Source: Archegozetes longisetosus
Lineage: Eukaryota; Arthropoda; Arachnida; Sarcoptiformes; Trhypochthoniidae
Direction: 5' to 3'
Length of the DNA: 64,000 nucleotides
Assembly: GCA_018873245.2 (NCBI GenBank)
Contig: JAEMBT020000009.1
Coordinates: 4,884,242-4,948,241 of the forward strand
Below are positions 24,986-36,187 of this stretch, in pieces (within the stretch, counting starts at the first letter, position 1; every line of letters begins with the position of its first letter). Below the pieces are notes generated by a model, which did not search any database, had not been told where the DNA came from, and saw only the letters and a program-made list of their open reading frames with translations. The position numbers and the translations under genes are program-made.

Positions 24986-25784
24986 GTAGATATGTTATGA
25001 CTGGCATTGTTCAATTCATAAATTTCGTCTTATCGCTGGAATGAGCACCACTAAATTGAGACAAGCTTACACAATCAGATCAAATTAAAAGTAAAGATAT
25101 TGTTGAGATAACAAAAATAAGTAGTAGAGTGGGTAATCTAATTTTAGGTTAAAAGCATGTGGGTTACTTTCAAGTTGTATGTATTTCATGCTTTGGACAA
25201 CTTAAATACAAAGAGACTTAAGCACTTTTAATCTTAAGGATATCGGTATACTTTTATAAATATTGAATTCGTATTTAAAGAAACGTTTAGGATGGTGTTT
25301 GAAAGCTTATAGAGGTTATGTTTTGATGAGAAGCTTTCTAGAAATTTTTCTATAAATATTTCTATGGATCAGAAAATTACTCCCATTGAAATAAAATGAA
25401 CCTCAGATTCGCGATACAAAATAAATGTATTTTAATAGCGATTTTTAAGACTAAAAATAAGATGATATAGCTTCAAAAATTAGATGAAACCAGGGCAAAT
25501 CAGAAAATTTCAATTAAGAAAGTAAATATTTTTCTGTTATAAATAATTACTGTTTAACAACTATTTGTATATTTTACAATAATCATAAAGAATAAGTTAT
25601 CTAGCTTTACTGCTAATTAATGAGTGAACCAATTTTAATAATGTAAAAATTTGCAAATACTTAGTTTATTCTGTTAGTAGGTTCATGTAATGTCATAAAA
25701 GGTTCATGTTTTTCAATGGGAGGTTCAAAAAATGTCTCGACATTTAATGAGAAACTACCTCTCGAATAAGTTTGCAGAAACTTT
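24986..25784. other. 3' flank of ankyrin gene, no gene seen
   Basis: AT-rich sequence between the candidate terminal exon and the ankyrin gene. No repeat or exon is supported. Confidence 0.5.
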
Positions 25785-28700
25785 CTACAGCACCGTTCTG
25801 TGATGAACTACCCTTAGATTTTCTGAGTTCTCCGTTTTAGAAAGCTTACTCACAGATAAACTGGCGTTGCTGCTTGAGTTACAAGCTTTGAAACTATTCA
25901 CAAATTCATTTATATTGCTAGCAGTATCTGTTCTCCTCAATATCTCCTCAAAGTTATTTGTAATGCTTATCGCATTAATATCTATTCTACCTTCTACAAG
26001 TTCTTTAGGTGATGAATAATGCTTTGGTAAAATGTACTTTTCTCCTGTAAATCTTCTGATCACTAAATCAAATAATGAAATTGCTCCATTGATATCATTT
26101 TGTGAAAAACCTGGAGAGATTTTATTTGAAGGTGTATTATTTCGTTGCACGGGCGATGAAAAAGAAGAGTTTTGATTAGCAATAAACAAACCACTTGAAG
26201 TATTTAGCATAATATTTGCCCAACTCAATAAAGTGTTTATTATAGATGGCCTTCTTGCTGCACTACTTGCCACCATCTCAATATTTCGACGGCTACGTTG
26301 GTAAATATTTCTTTTTACTTGTTCTTGCTTCAAAAATTCTACTACATTTTTCTTGTTATGTTCCAAAGCAACATCGAATGGATTTTCATCATGATTATTT
26401 TTAGCATAAATATTAGCACCTTTACTTATAAGAAGTTCGATCATACCCAATTGACCCCATTTAGCAGCTTCATGCAGGGGTGTATTTTTGAACCAATCAC
26501 TAGCATTTATATCAGCATTCTTTTCTATTAAATACTTCGCAATCTCCACATGACCACCTTCAGCAGCTACATGTAATGGCGTTACCATATATATATTACT
26601 AATATTAATATTAGCTCCCTTTTTCACCAAAAGTCTTACTGTTGACAAATCACCTGATGAAACCGCCTCATGTAAAATCCCCCATCCAGAATTATTAATA
26701 CTATTAGCACTAGCACCTTTTTCTATGAGAAACTTTACTAGATCTAAGTTGCCTTCTCTAGCAGCAAAGTGTAAAGGTGTATTACCATCACTATCCTGAG
26801 TATTAATCTTAGTTTCTAGAAATAGCTCCACTGCCTTTGATGTGCCATATTTAATGGCAGCATGTAAAGTCGTGATATTATTCAGACTAGCCAATTTATT
26901 CACAAGGAGCCTTACCACTTCTAATTTATTATTTTTCTCTGCCAATTTTAAAGGTGTTAAATCGTTGCTGCTTTTATCATTAATTGCAGAACCTTTACCT
27001 GATAGGAGTTCAACTATTTTCAAATGACCATTATAAGCAGCCCAGTGTAAAGGTGTGCGACTTATATAATTTTTAGTATCAATTTTTGCACCCTTTACTA
27101 TGAGAAAATTTACTACGCCCAAATTTCCTTCTTTGGCAGCATAGTGTAAAGGTGTTGAGCCAAAATTATCTTTAGCTTCTATTTGAGCACCTTTATCTAT
27201 AAGAAGCTCTATCACATCCAATTTACCATTATGAGCAGCTAAGTGCAAAGCTGTACTACCATCCTTTATCTTAGCATTAACATCAGCACCTTTATCGACA
27301 AGAAACTTGACCACATTCAAATTAGCATCATAAGCAGCAAAGTGTAAAGGTGTCCAACCATTTTTGATTTTAGTATTAATATCACTCCCATTTTCTAAAA
27401 GAATCTTAATTATTTCCTCACGGCCACTTGCTGCAGCAATGTTTAGACCAGCATTGATAATTTCATTTTTCGCATCTATTTCTGTTGTTTGATCAATCCA
27501 GTGTTTAACCTTCTGAACATCATTTCTTTTGATAGCACTAAACAATTCTTCCCTCAAATATTCATTAGGACTTGTACTGGTAATTATGGCTGTTTCTGTT
27601 GTAGGTGTGTAAACTGTAGTAGTCTTTGTAATATAAACTGTAGCGCTGCTAGATGTGGATGTACGAGCTTGTACTTTTCTTGAAAGCTCTAGCACATCAT
27701 TACGACTACTCACTTGAACAGAAAGATTATGGGGTATCATACCATTCTTGTCAATAGCATTAACATCAGCATGATTTTCTATTAAAAATTTCATAATACC
27801 CAAATGACCATTATAAGCTGCCCAGTGTAAAGGTGTCCTACCATTCCTTTGTTTAACATTAACATTAGCTCCTTTCTCTATAAGTAATTTGACGACATCT
27901 AATTTTCCTTCTTTAGCAGCATAGCATAGAGGAGTTGAATCAAAATTGTCTTTAGCATCAATATCGGCACCTTTACTTACTAGTAATTTAGCTAAATTCA
28001 AATGACCATTATAAGCTGCCCAGTGTAAAGGTGTCTTACCATTCCTTTGTTTAACATTAACATTAGCTCCTTTATCTGTAAGTAATTTTACGACATCCAA
28101 TTTGCCTTCTTTAGCAGCATAGTATAGAGGAGTTGAATCAAAATTGTCTTTAGCATCAATATAGGCGCCACTATTTACGAGTAATTTAGCTACATTCAAA
28201 TTACCACTATAGGCAGTCCAGTGTAAAGGTGTCCAACCGTCATTTTTCCTAATATTGACATCTGCTCCTTTATCCACAAAAAGTTTAGTCATATTCAAGT
28301 TGTCATTATAAGTGGCAAAGTATAGAGGTGCCCAGTCATTATTATTTTTAGCATTAATATCAGCACCCTTTTCAATAAGAAATGTTACTATTTCCCATTC
28401 TTCTTCTTGAGTAGCCAAATGCAACGGTGTCCAGCCTTCCTTGTCTCTGGCATTAATATTAGCACCTTTCCGAAGGGAATCTTTAATTTTATCAATATCT
28501 TTACGCCTTACAGCATCGAGTAATACCTTTTCCAATAGAAATTGAAAAACTTCCTGGTGCCTTTCCTTATTTACAATATCTATAGGTACTTTACCATCTT
28601 GATTCATAGCATTAATATTAGCACCTTTATTTAGAAGAAGCTCAAGTACAGCCAAGTTGCTATTTTCAGCAGCCAAATGTAAAGGTGTAAAATCCTGATT

Positions 28701-31118
28701 ATTAGGGAGATTTAAATTGGCACCTCTATTTATGAGAATTTTGACAACGTATAGTTTATCACTTTTAACAGCCAAGTGTAAAGGAGTACAACCATTTTTA
28801 TCTTTAGCATTAATATTAGAGCCTTTATCAATAAGAAATATGACTAAATTAGGGTTATACTGAACTGCGTAATGTAAAGGTGTCCACCCATAATTGTCGG
28901 TAACATTAATATCAGCTTTATTGCTTAAAAAATGCTCCACAGATATTGATGTGCCGAATCTAGCAGCAGCATGTAAAAGCTTCATGTTATGTAAACTAGC
29001 TAATTTACTCACAAGAAGCTTTATAATTTCTAAGTTATCTGCCAAACCTAAAGGTGTAAAACCTGAATTATTTTTAGCATTAATGTCAGCCCCCTTATTG
29101 ATAAGAAGCCGTACTACGTTAAGGTGACCACGTGAAACAGACATGTGTAGTGGAGTCCAGCCATCTTTATCAGGAACCATGAAATCAGCACCTTTATCTA
29201 TAAGAAATTTTACTGCATTCAATTTACCAGAAATAGTAGCCATATGAAGCGGAGTCCGACCATCTTTTTCAGTAGCTGCTAAGTCAGCATGTTTTTCTAT
29301 AAGGAATTTTACAATATCCAATTCACCCGAACTAGCAGCCTTGTGAAGTGGAGTCCGCCCATCTTTATCAGTAACAGTGAAATCTGCACCTTTATCTATA
29401 AGAAATTTTACTACATCCAATTTGCCCGAAGTAGCATTCATGTGAAGCGGAGTCCGGCCATCTATCTTAGTAGCCGTAAAATCGGCACCTTTATCTATAA
29501 GGAATTTTACAACATCCCATTTACCCAAAATAGCAGCCCCGTGAAGCGGAGTCCAGCCATCATTTTGAGGAACTGTGAAATCGGTACCTTTTCCTATAAT
29601 GAATTTTAAAACGTCCGATTTACCCAAAATAGCATCTCGGTGAAACGGAGTCGAACCACTCTTATCAGAAACCACGAAATCAGCACCTTTTTCTATAAGA
29701 AATTTTGCTACATCCAATTCATCAGAACTAGCAGCTATGTGAAGCGGAGTCCGGCCATCATTTACAGTAGCCGTGATATCGGCACCTTTTTCTATAAGGA
29801 ATTTTACAACATCCAATTTACCCGAACTAGCAGCCATGTGAAGCGGAGTCCAGCCATCATTTTGGTGAACCGTGAAATCGGCACCTTTCTCTATAAGAAA
29901 TTTTACAACATCCAATTTACCCGAAATAGATACTATGTTAAGCGGAGTCCGGCCATCTTTATCACGAACCATGATATCGGCACCTTTTTCTACAAGCAAT
30001 TTTACGACATTCAATTTACCCGGAATAGCAGCCATGTGAAGCGGAGTGCAGCTATCTTTATCACGAACCATGATATCGGCACCCTTTTCTATAAGCAATT
30101 TTACGACATTCAATTTACCCGAAATGGCAGCTATGTGAAGTGGAGTCCGGCCACTTTTATCACGAACCGTGAAATCGGCACCTTTTTCTATAAGCAATTT
30201 TACTACATCCAAGTTATCAGTATCCCTTAGAAGCGATATCCAGTCATTATCACGAACCTTGATATCGCCACCTTTATTTATAAGAAATTTTGCAACATCC
30301 AATATACCCGAAATGGCAGCCATGTGAAGCGGAGTCCAGCCGCCTTTATCCGTAACCGTGAAATCGGCGTCTTTTTCTATAAGCATTTTTACAACATCCA
30401 ATTTACCCGAAATGACAGCCATATGGAACGATGTCCTGCCCTCTTTATCAGGAACCGTGAAATTGGCACCTTTATCTATAAGCAATGTTACTACATCCAA
30501 TTTACCCGAGATGGCAGCCATGTGAAGCGGAGTCCAGCCATTTTTATCAGAAACCGTGAAATTGGCACCTTTATCTATAAGCAATTTTACTACATCCAAT
30601 TTACCCGAAATGGCAACCCTGTGAAGCGGTGTCCGGCCTTCTTTATCTTGAATCTGAAGATTAGCACCTCTTGATACGAGAATATTAATCATATTAAAGT
30701 GACCTTCTTCAATAGCTAAACTCAGTGGAGTTTTTGCATTCTTGTCAAGTGCATTAATATTTGCTTCATTATCCAATAAAATTTCAGTGATTTTAATGCG
30801 ATCATTTGTTACTGCTAAGTGTAGAGGTGTGTTTTGATTACCATCTTTACTATTTATTACGTCATTTCTAACTTTCATTGCCTCTTCGATACAGTTCCTA
30901 ACCTTAATGATATTATTTTCTCTAACAGCGCTGAATAATCTTTCCTTTAAATTCTCAATATCTGTCTCAGTTGTAGTCATTCTGACCTTCGCCTTTTGTG
31001 AGTCTATTGATGCTTTCTTCGTTATATTTTTTAAGTTCTGATGCTCATATAAACTCCTACTTATAAAATGAAGATATATATGTTTACTGAGATTATATTT
31101 CAATTTTTCCAATTGCAA
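25785..31118 (-). CDS. giant single-exon ankyrin-repeat protein, possibly latrotoxin- or endosymbiont-type
   Basis: One uninterrupted frame of 1,777 codons. Roughly 40-45 ankyrin repeats of 33 residues (consensus like GWTPLHMAA...VVKLLIEKGAD) run from about residue 90 to 1,590, a protein-binding scaffold. Three non-repeat capping segments (near residues 55, 880 and 1,195) and a Ser/Thr-rich linker at about 1,146-1,191 divide them into blocks. Residues 1,600-1,777 are not repeats. They start near a furin-like RSRR (1608-1611) and include IRRFTGEKY (about 1,685). Long intronless ankyrin arrays with a C-terminal domain behind a furin site occur in spider latrotoxins, and related C-terminal regions occur in endosymbiont proteins. 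I see no latrotoxin-type N-terminal region and no clear signal peptide, so a toxin role is not shown. Met47 (codon at 30978-30980) is an alternative start. Composition matches the host. Adjacent two-repeat units of 198 bp are nearly identical (27841 and 28039). Confidence 0.85.
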   Translation of the reverse strand: MQLEKLKYNLSKHIYLHFISRSLYEHQNLKNITKKASIDSQKAKVRMTTTETDIENLKERLFSAVRENNIIKVRNCIEEAMKVRNDVINSKDGNQNTPLHLAVTNDRIKITEILLDNEANINALDKNAKTPLSLAIEEGHFNMINILVSRGANLQIQDKEGRTPLHRVAISGKLDVVKLLIDKGANFTVSDKNGWTPLHMAAISGKLDVVTLLIDKGANFTVPDKEGRTSFHMAVISGKLDVVKMLIEKDADFTVTDKGGWTPLHMAAISGILDVAKFLINKGGDIKVRDNDWISLLRDTDNLDVVKLLIEKGADFTVRDKSGRTPLHIAAISGKLNVVKLLIEKGADIMVRDKDSCTPLHMAAIPGKLNVVKLLVEKGADIMVRDKDGRTPLNIVSISGKLDVVKFLIEKGADFTVHQNDGWTPLHMAASSGKLDVVKFLIEKGADITATVNDGRTPLHIAASSDELDVAKFLIEKGADFVVSDKSGSTPFHRDAILGKSDVLKFIIGKGTDFTVPQNDGWTPLHGAAILGKWDVVKFLIDKGADFTATKIDGRTPLHMNATSGKLDVVKFLIDKGADFTVTDKDGRTPLHKAASSGELDIVKFLIEKHADLAATEKDGRTPLHMATISGKLNAVKFLIDKGADFMVPDKDGWTPLHMSVSRGHLNVVRLLINKGADINAKNNSGFTPLGLADNLEIIKLLVSKLASLHNMKLLHAAARFGTSISVEHFLSNKADINVTDNYGWTPLHYAVQYNPNLVIFLIDKGSNINAKDKNGCTPLHLAVKSDKLYVVKILINRGANLNLPNNQDFTPLHLAAENSNLAVLELLLNKGANINAMNQDGKVPIDIVNKERHQEVFQFLLEKVLLDAVRRKDIDKIKDSLRKGANINARDKEGWTPLHLATQEEEWEIVTFLIEKGADINAKNNNDWAPLYFATYNDNLNMTKLFVDKGADVNIRKNDGWTPLHWTAYSGNLNVAKLLVNSGAYIDAKDNFDSTPLYYAAKEGKLDVVKLLTDKGANVNVKQRNGKTPLHWAAYNGHLNLAKLLVSKGADIDAKDNFDSTPLCYAAKEGKLDVVKLLIEKGANVNVKQRNGRTPLHWAAYNGHLGIMKFLIENHADVNAIDKNGMIPHNLSVQVSSRNDVLELSRKVQARTSTSSSATVYITKTTTVYTPTTETAIITSTSPNEYLREELFSAIKRNDVQKVKHWIDQTTEIDAKNEIINAGLNIAAASGREEIIKILLENGSDINTKIKNGWTPLHFAAYDANLNVVKFLVDKGADVNAKIKDGSTALHLAAHNGKLDVIELLIDKGAQIEAKDNFGSTPLHYAAKEGNLGVVNFLIVKGAKIDTKNYISRTPLHWAAYNGHLKIVELLSGKGSAINDKSSNDLTPLKLAEKNNKLEVVRLLVNKLASLNNITTLHAAIKYGTSKAVELFLETKINTQDSDGNTPLHFAAREGNLDLVKFLIEKGASANSINNSGWGILHEAVSSGDLSTVRLLVKKGANINISNIYMVTPLHVAAEGGHVEIAKYLIEKNADINASDWFKNTPLHEAAKWGQLGMIELLISKGANIYAKNNHDENPFDVALEHNKKNVVEFLKQEQVKRNIYQRSRRNIEMVASSAARRPSIINTLLSWANIMLNTSSGLFIANQNSSFSSPVQRNNTPSNKISPGFSQNDINGAISLFDLVIRRFTGEKYILPKHYSSPKELVEGRIDINAISITNNFEEILRRTDTASNINEFVNSFKACNSSSNASLSVSKLSKTENSENLRVVHHRTVL
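27841..28236 (-). repeat. 198-bp tandem duplication within ankyrin gene
   Basis: Two neighbouring 198-bp segments starting at 27841 and 28039 are nearly identical. Each encodes two ankyrin repeats (66 residues). The high DNA identity, compared with the other repeats, marks a recent internal expansion. Confidence 0.8.
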
Positions 31119-31392
31119 ATATTTTAATCAGGCTATATTTACTCGAAAGGTTAACACTTTATATAAATTATCAGCAAGCTATTTTATATGGTAAACATTT
31201 CAAATAAACATTAATTCACTTGTGCTACAATAAAGTTATTCTATTTTGTTCAAAAAATAATTCGATAAAGATACAAGCATCTGTTAAATTATGAAATTAA
31301 ATATGAAAATGATTTTAGTTCTTAAAGTCATTTGTCATTCGGATTTTTCAAAATTTCTTTGAATATATTTTTGATTAGTATTTGAATCAAAT
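31119..31392. other. upstream region of ankyrin gene
   Basis: Expected to hold the promoter of the minus-strand ankyrin gene. It is AT-rich with no clear core promoter motif that I would defend. Confidence 0.4.
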
Positions 31393-32805
31393 GAGGGGCA
31401 GGAATAAGCGTTCTAATGGACCGATTTTGATCAAACTCAGTATACTTATAGTGCATGACTAACTATTAACTTTGATCAAAGGTTTTACCCATTTCCGCTT
31501 TTCGCGCGAGATTTAAAATGTAGAATATGCCAAATATGAAAAAATGTATTGTAGTAAAACGAAACTAGATAAAGACATCAAATTAACACAAATATTAGTA
31601 TAAACTCAATATATATCATTTGTAAGCATTTTTACATCAGTACTATAGGTGCAAATAACTGTGTATTGGTATGTGTAAATATTTAGGGGTACCATTTAAT
31701 TGCCGCGTACTTTGGATATATAATTGCAGTGTTGTCTGCGGAGGGAAAGCATTTGTTTACAAATAGTTTCCGTTTCTCAATTGAAAGTAGATATATTTGA
31801 CTTCAATTTAGTGCAAAATGTAATTTCTTAATTGTACCCAAACAATGTCCGATTACATTCCCGATAAGAGTCATGACAGACACTGTTTGATGTACGAATT
31901 CGATCGCTGATCAAATGCCACTGTGGCCGCCAATAATATCTGTAGAACCTACGGCCAAGTGATAAGTGTCTGACAATTCTAGAAATGGTGTAATCGGTTT
32001 CGTTCCGGTGACCGTAGTCCCGAAGATAGCCCGACACCTGGCCGACCAATCTTAGTGGGCAATGACGTTTGGATAAATTTCGGTCGAAAGATGGGGAGTT
32101 ATCATCATCAAGAAGACGATTATATAATTGATGGAACTTTTATAATTTTTTTAAAAAATAAATTTAGTTTTTGTTATAATATGCGCGGTTATTAAATGGT
32201 ACCCCTAATATAACAATCCATGCCCAAATTAGGCTACAGAACTCCTTTGTTTATGTATGTAAAATATAATCCTTTTAGATATAACATTTTGCTTTTGTTA
32301 CCAATATATGTTATGATTTGAAAATATAAATATTCTTAAACAGCAAATGACAATTGAGAATATATTATACCGGTTAGCTTTTTGTCAATATTATTTTTTC
32401 CCATAGAGTTCCCAAAAGCTTTTTTGTTGTTTTATGCAGGGAAGATGTTACTCTATAATTACATAGAAAAAATCTTTGGGGACTGTTTGGGCAAAGATAG
32501 GGGAAAATTTCAAAATTTTCACTTTTTCACGAAATATATTTGTACGTATAGTACTGGTTTTGAAATGTTCACATATTGTTTAGAATCAATTTTTACTCAT
32601 ATTTGCGTTGGTTTGGTATTTCTATGGTTTCGCTGAAATAAAGTTTTCCGTATTTTAGATTATAACACTTTAAATCTCGCGCGAGGCGCGGAATCTGGTC
32701 AAACCTTTGGTCAAACTTAATAGTTGGACGTGGACTATAACTATATTGAATCTGATCAAAATCACTCGATCGGCAAGTTTTCAGTGCTTATTCCTAACCC
32801 TCCTT
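31393..32805. mobile_element. TIR element, about 130-bp inverted ends
   Basis: The left arm (31393-31530) and right arm (32660-32805) are inverted copies, sharing AGGAATAAGC, TTTTGATCA, ACTATTAA and TCGCGCGAGATTTAAA. The interior carries a nested Tc1/mariner-type element (31686-32205) and an 84-codon frame at 32382-32636 that I do not recognise. No transposase is visible. Confidence 0.75.
31686..32205. mobile_element. nested Tc1/mariner-like element
   Basis: A 520-bp element with inverted ends GGGGTACCATTTAAT and ATTAAATGGTACCCC, flanked by TA (31684-31685 and 32206-32207). A minus-strand stretch at 31828-32049 is GC-richer and may be a transposase fragment, though its frame does not match a family I can name with confidence. 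Non-autonomous. Confidence 0.7.
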
Positions 32806-32984
32806 TTCCCATTTATATCTTAATATGAATATCAAATAATGCTATATTAAAATATTCTACAAGTCACATATTATTATATTTGCCTACACTTGTAATCAAT
32901 TATTTGTTTATCTTTAATTCAATAATTAGATTCAAAGCCAAATACTAATATTTCATGTATAAGTGTTAATAAATGAAATGAACG

Positions 32985-34805
32985 GGTGTAAGGGAGATCT
33001 TAAGTCCAATGGGATTCCTGATCCCCACCCTTATGTTTCAATTCATCGAGCTGAACATTTTGATACTCCACTTGACCACTTGCTACCCGAACCTGGTCAT
33101 TTAAGATCAACTCTGGCCAGCACTCATCAGGAGTGGCCAATCTTCACCAGATCTAATTTATGTACCCTACTTGTAATTTTGTGTCCAACGATACCTCATT
33201 TGACCATCCCGGATCAGAACCTGGCCAGCACATTTAGGAGTGGGGTATTGTGAACCCCCTAGTCCCCTTTGGAAAAAAGATGGCGCGTTTTCGGGACTCT
33301 ACCTACTTTTCTAAAAGGTGTCATTTATGTTGATTCTAACCTGACAAAAGGCTTTCAGCTCATCTCCTGATTCATTGTTTTGATTTAGTTCTGTTAAGTC
33401 GCAGTTCAATATTTAAATTGCAATGAGTGCAATAATTTCTTTTATGCTTTTGTATTCAATTTTAAACATAAATTGTTCACTATTATCATCATTATCGTCA
33501 TCACTATCGCCACAGCCATCACTAACATCAACATCGGCTCTAGTTGTAAGTCCTTTTAGGTTTAGTTTATCTACAAATGATGAGACTTACAAAAGACACT
33601 AGGGAATTATCATATTTAAAGAGTTTTCAAAAATTCTCACATGAATCTTATAGATATGAATACAGTGAAAAATATTTTGCTCAATATGTATAAGTTGAAC
33701 CCAAACTGGGGCACGTATCCCTTTCGGTATTAGATTATAAGATAGTAGCAAAAGTTCAATACCTCAATTTCATTAGATTTCTTAAACGACTATGTGATTG
33801 TGATATTGGAAAATACGAAATTAATATCGAGCTCAATTATGAGTTGATTGTAACTAATTTTGTATCTTATCGAGAAATATTGAAGTGTTCACTGATAAGT
33901 TTAATCATCATTAAAAACACATAAATCGGAATACTATCATTAACAGTTTAGTTTTTAAAACCCCACCTTAAAATCGCTATAGAATTCAATGGTAAATAAA
34001 ATGCCTAAAGATTCTGATGATCTAAGCTACAATTAAAATCATTCGATATATGCTATCTTTATGTTGATTAAACTTATTAGTGAGAACTTTAATATTACTC
34101 GATGTAAGTCAGAACTCATTACAATTAACCCTTAATTGAGCTCGATTTTTGAAATTTCCTTTCAGATTAATGTTAATTTAATTAATTCATAAAACTTAAA
34201 AGATAAATAATTCTATAAAAATTCAATCTAGATTAATTAAGCTGAGGAAAAATTTTATTCAAGTTTTTAAATTAATTAATATTTTGGACAGTAATTACAG
34301 AAAATTATTCACATATGAAAGCTAAACCCTAATTTAATTGCATGAAACTGTCAAATGCATTAAAGAAATCAAAATATTTATTTACGTTAATCTCATATCA
34401 CCCAACATCATAATAATAAAGTTATTAAGAAGTCTAATGAAATTGAGGTATTGAACGGCTTTTCTACTACCTTATAATCTAATCTTGAAAGGGATACGGG
34501 CCCCGGTTTGGGTTCAATTTACACACATCGAGAAGAGTATTTTTACACTATATAAATAGCTACCTATAAGGTTTCTGTGAGAATTTTTTCAAAATTTTTC
34601 AAATATGATAATTCATTAGTGTCCCTTGTTAGGGAACATTTATGGTCATTTTACGTTGAGTGCTGGTCAGAGTTGACCATAAATGGCCGAATTAAAGTCA
34701 GAAGTGGTCAAGCAGGGTATCAAAATATTTAACTCGATGAAATGAATACAACGATGTATCACACTTGGGGTGGGTGTCAGAAACCCCTTTAGATCGAAAC
34801 CCTCA
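32985..34805. mobile_element. TIR element with tandem-like arms, hosting a second foldback
   Basis: The left arm (32985-33145) and right arm (34640-34805) are inverted copies, sharing TCATCGAG, TTTTGATAC, TTGACCACTT and CTGGCCAGCACTCA-type blocks. The 33.0-33.25 kb arm also contains a second GGCCAGCAC-type copy. No transposase. A second foldback lies inside at 33593-34626. Confidence 0.65.
33593..34626. mobile_element. foldback element nested in 32985-34805
   Basis: Arms of about 190-215 bp are inverted copies, with GACACTA.GGAATTATCATATTT, AGTTGAACCCAAAC and ATACCTCAATTTCATTAGA found again inverted at 34440-34626. The loop has no gene. Confidence 0.7.
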
Positions 34806-35179
34806 GTTTCATCTGATCAGAGCAAAATAATATAACTAAAGCCTGAATAATGATTATTTTTCCCGCACTTTTCTCAAAGGTTCTGAAGTGAGAGGAGAAA
34901 AAAACTCAGCTAAGTCTTAGTTAAAAATTGAGTTAAAGCAGTGTTGGAATAATATTACTTTGAAAAGGAATCCAAACCTTAGATTCGAAAACTCGATAAA
35001 ATTGGTTGAAAACAATCTTTTCAGTTTCCCTTTACGAATACTTAATATGTGGGAATGTCAAAGAAATAATATTTGCAATCATTAGATCATGTGATCAGTT
35101 TTATGGAATGTAATACAAAAGCGTGATAGAGAGCACTATTCACAATACTAATAATTATTAACAAATCATTTAAATATTA

Positions 35180-35562
35180 GGTTGTCCGGATCAAAACTTG
35201 TTTTTTTAATTTTTTAATATCTCAAAAATTAGTGAACAGATTCAAATGAAATTTTAGTACATCATTCCTGATTAGTTAAGGTATTCACCCTCATTCTCAA
35301 TGACCCGTTCCCATCGATCTTCATGGATGTCCGTTACAGTCCTGTTGAGGAGGACTCCCGAATTTGATGAAAACTCGTTGTTCATAGTCAGTAACTGATT
35401 TCTGGAGCTCTGGACGATTCATTTTTTCACTCAAATTAAATTCAATGTTTTTTCTATATTTAATAAGTATTCAACTAAATAATTACAAGATGGCACTGAA
35501 AAATAATGAGTACTTTAAAAGTTATAGCCCAAAATGTAATACAACTTTTGATCCGGACAACC
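35180..35562. mobile_element. mariner-type MITE with transposase remnant
   Basis: A 383-bp element with ends GGTTGTCCGGATCAAAA and TTTTGATCCGGACAACC flanked by TA (35178-35179 and 35563-35564). The minus-strand interior reads TVTDIHEDRWERVIENEGE (35285-35342), which resembles the C-terminal part of a mariner-family transposase. Another frame reads NRPELQKSVTDYEQR (about 35370-35420). It appears to be an internally deleted copy of an autonomous element. Confidence 0.75.
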
Positions 35563-36184
35563 TAATAATTGACTGCTTTCTATTGTATGTTTTAGTTAAG
35601 TGATAAACTGATAGCAATTATTATTTTTTTATCATTTCCTCCTATGATCATTATTTTATTTTATTTAAAACCATTTTTTGAACAGCATTTGTTTTATTGC
35701 CAGAAAAGTCAAGTCTAATGATCATAACAAGTGAATCTTCAGTTTAAACCCAATCGAATTGAGTTTTCAAATAAAACATTAGGAAAAGGAATTGTTTGTC
35801 ATTTAAATTAATTTACAAACTCTACCGACTCATAAAAGTAGTCTAAACAAATTAATAATTTATCGGCAAATAACTTTCTTCGACTCTAAAACGAAGGCTT
35901 CAGCTTATCGCCTATGCACCGATATAGTCAATTGACTTGAGTTTTGATAACAGACTAAGAACTTTGGAGTTTCGCTAATTGGCTAACAGTTCGTATATAA
36001 ATATAAGGAGAGAGTTATGTATAAGGCGTAAACTTTTAGCCTATCTGTTGTATAAGCTAAACAACGCTACAAGGACACATTTTTGAAATCAAAAGTGCTA
36101 ATTTTTGAAATTTAAGCAAAAAAGTACTAAAGTTCATGCCAACAGCAAAATACACTAAATTAGAAGTTCAATGTAATCTTATGC
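35563..36184. other. intergenic, no gene seen
   Basis: AT-rich sequence with no supported feature. Confidence 0.5.
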
Positions 36185-36187
36185 TTA

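Noticed and set aside
26298..30674. Several plus-strand frames of 61-196 codons
   Set aside because: They are antisense shadows of the ankyrin repeats and show the same 33-codon periodicity.
32963..33253. 96-codon plus-strand frame
   Set aside because: Lies wholly in the arm of the 32985-34805 element, which contains its own internal repeat; no family resemblance.
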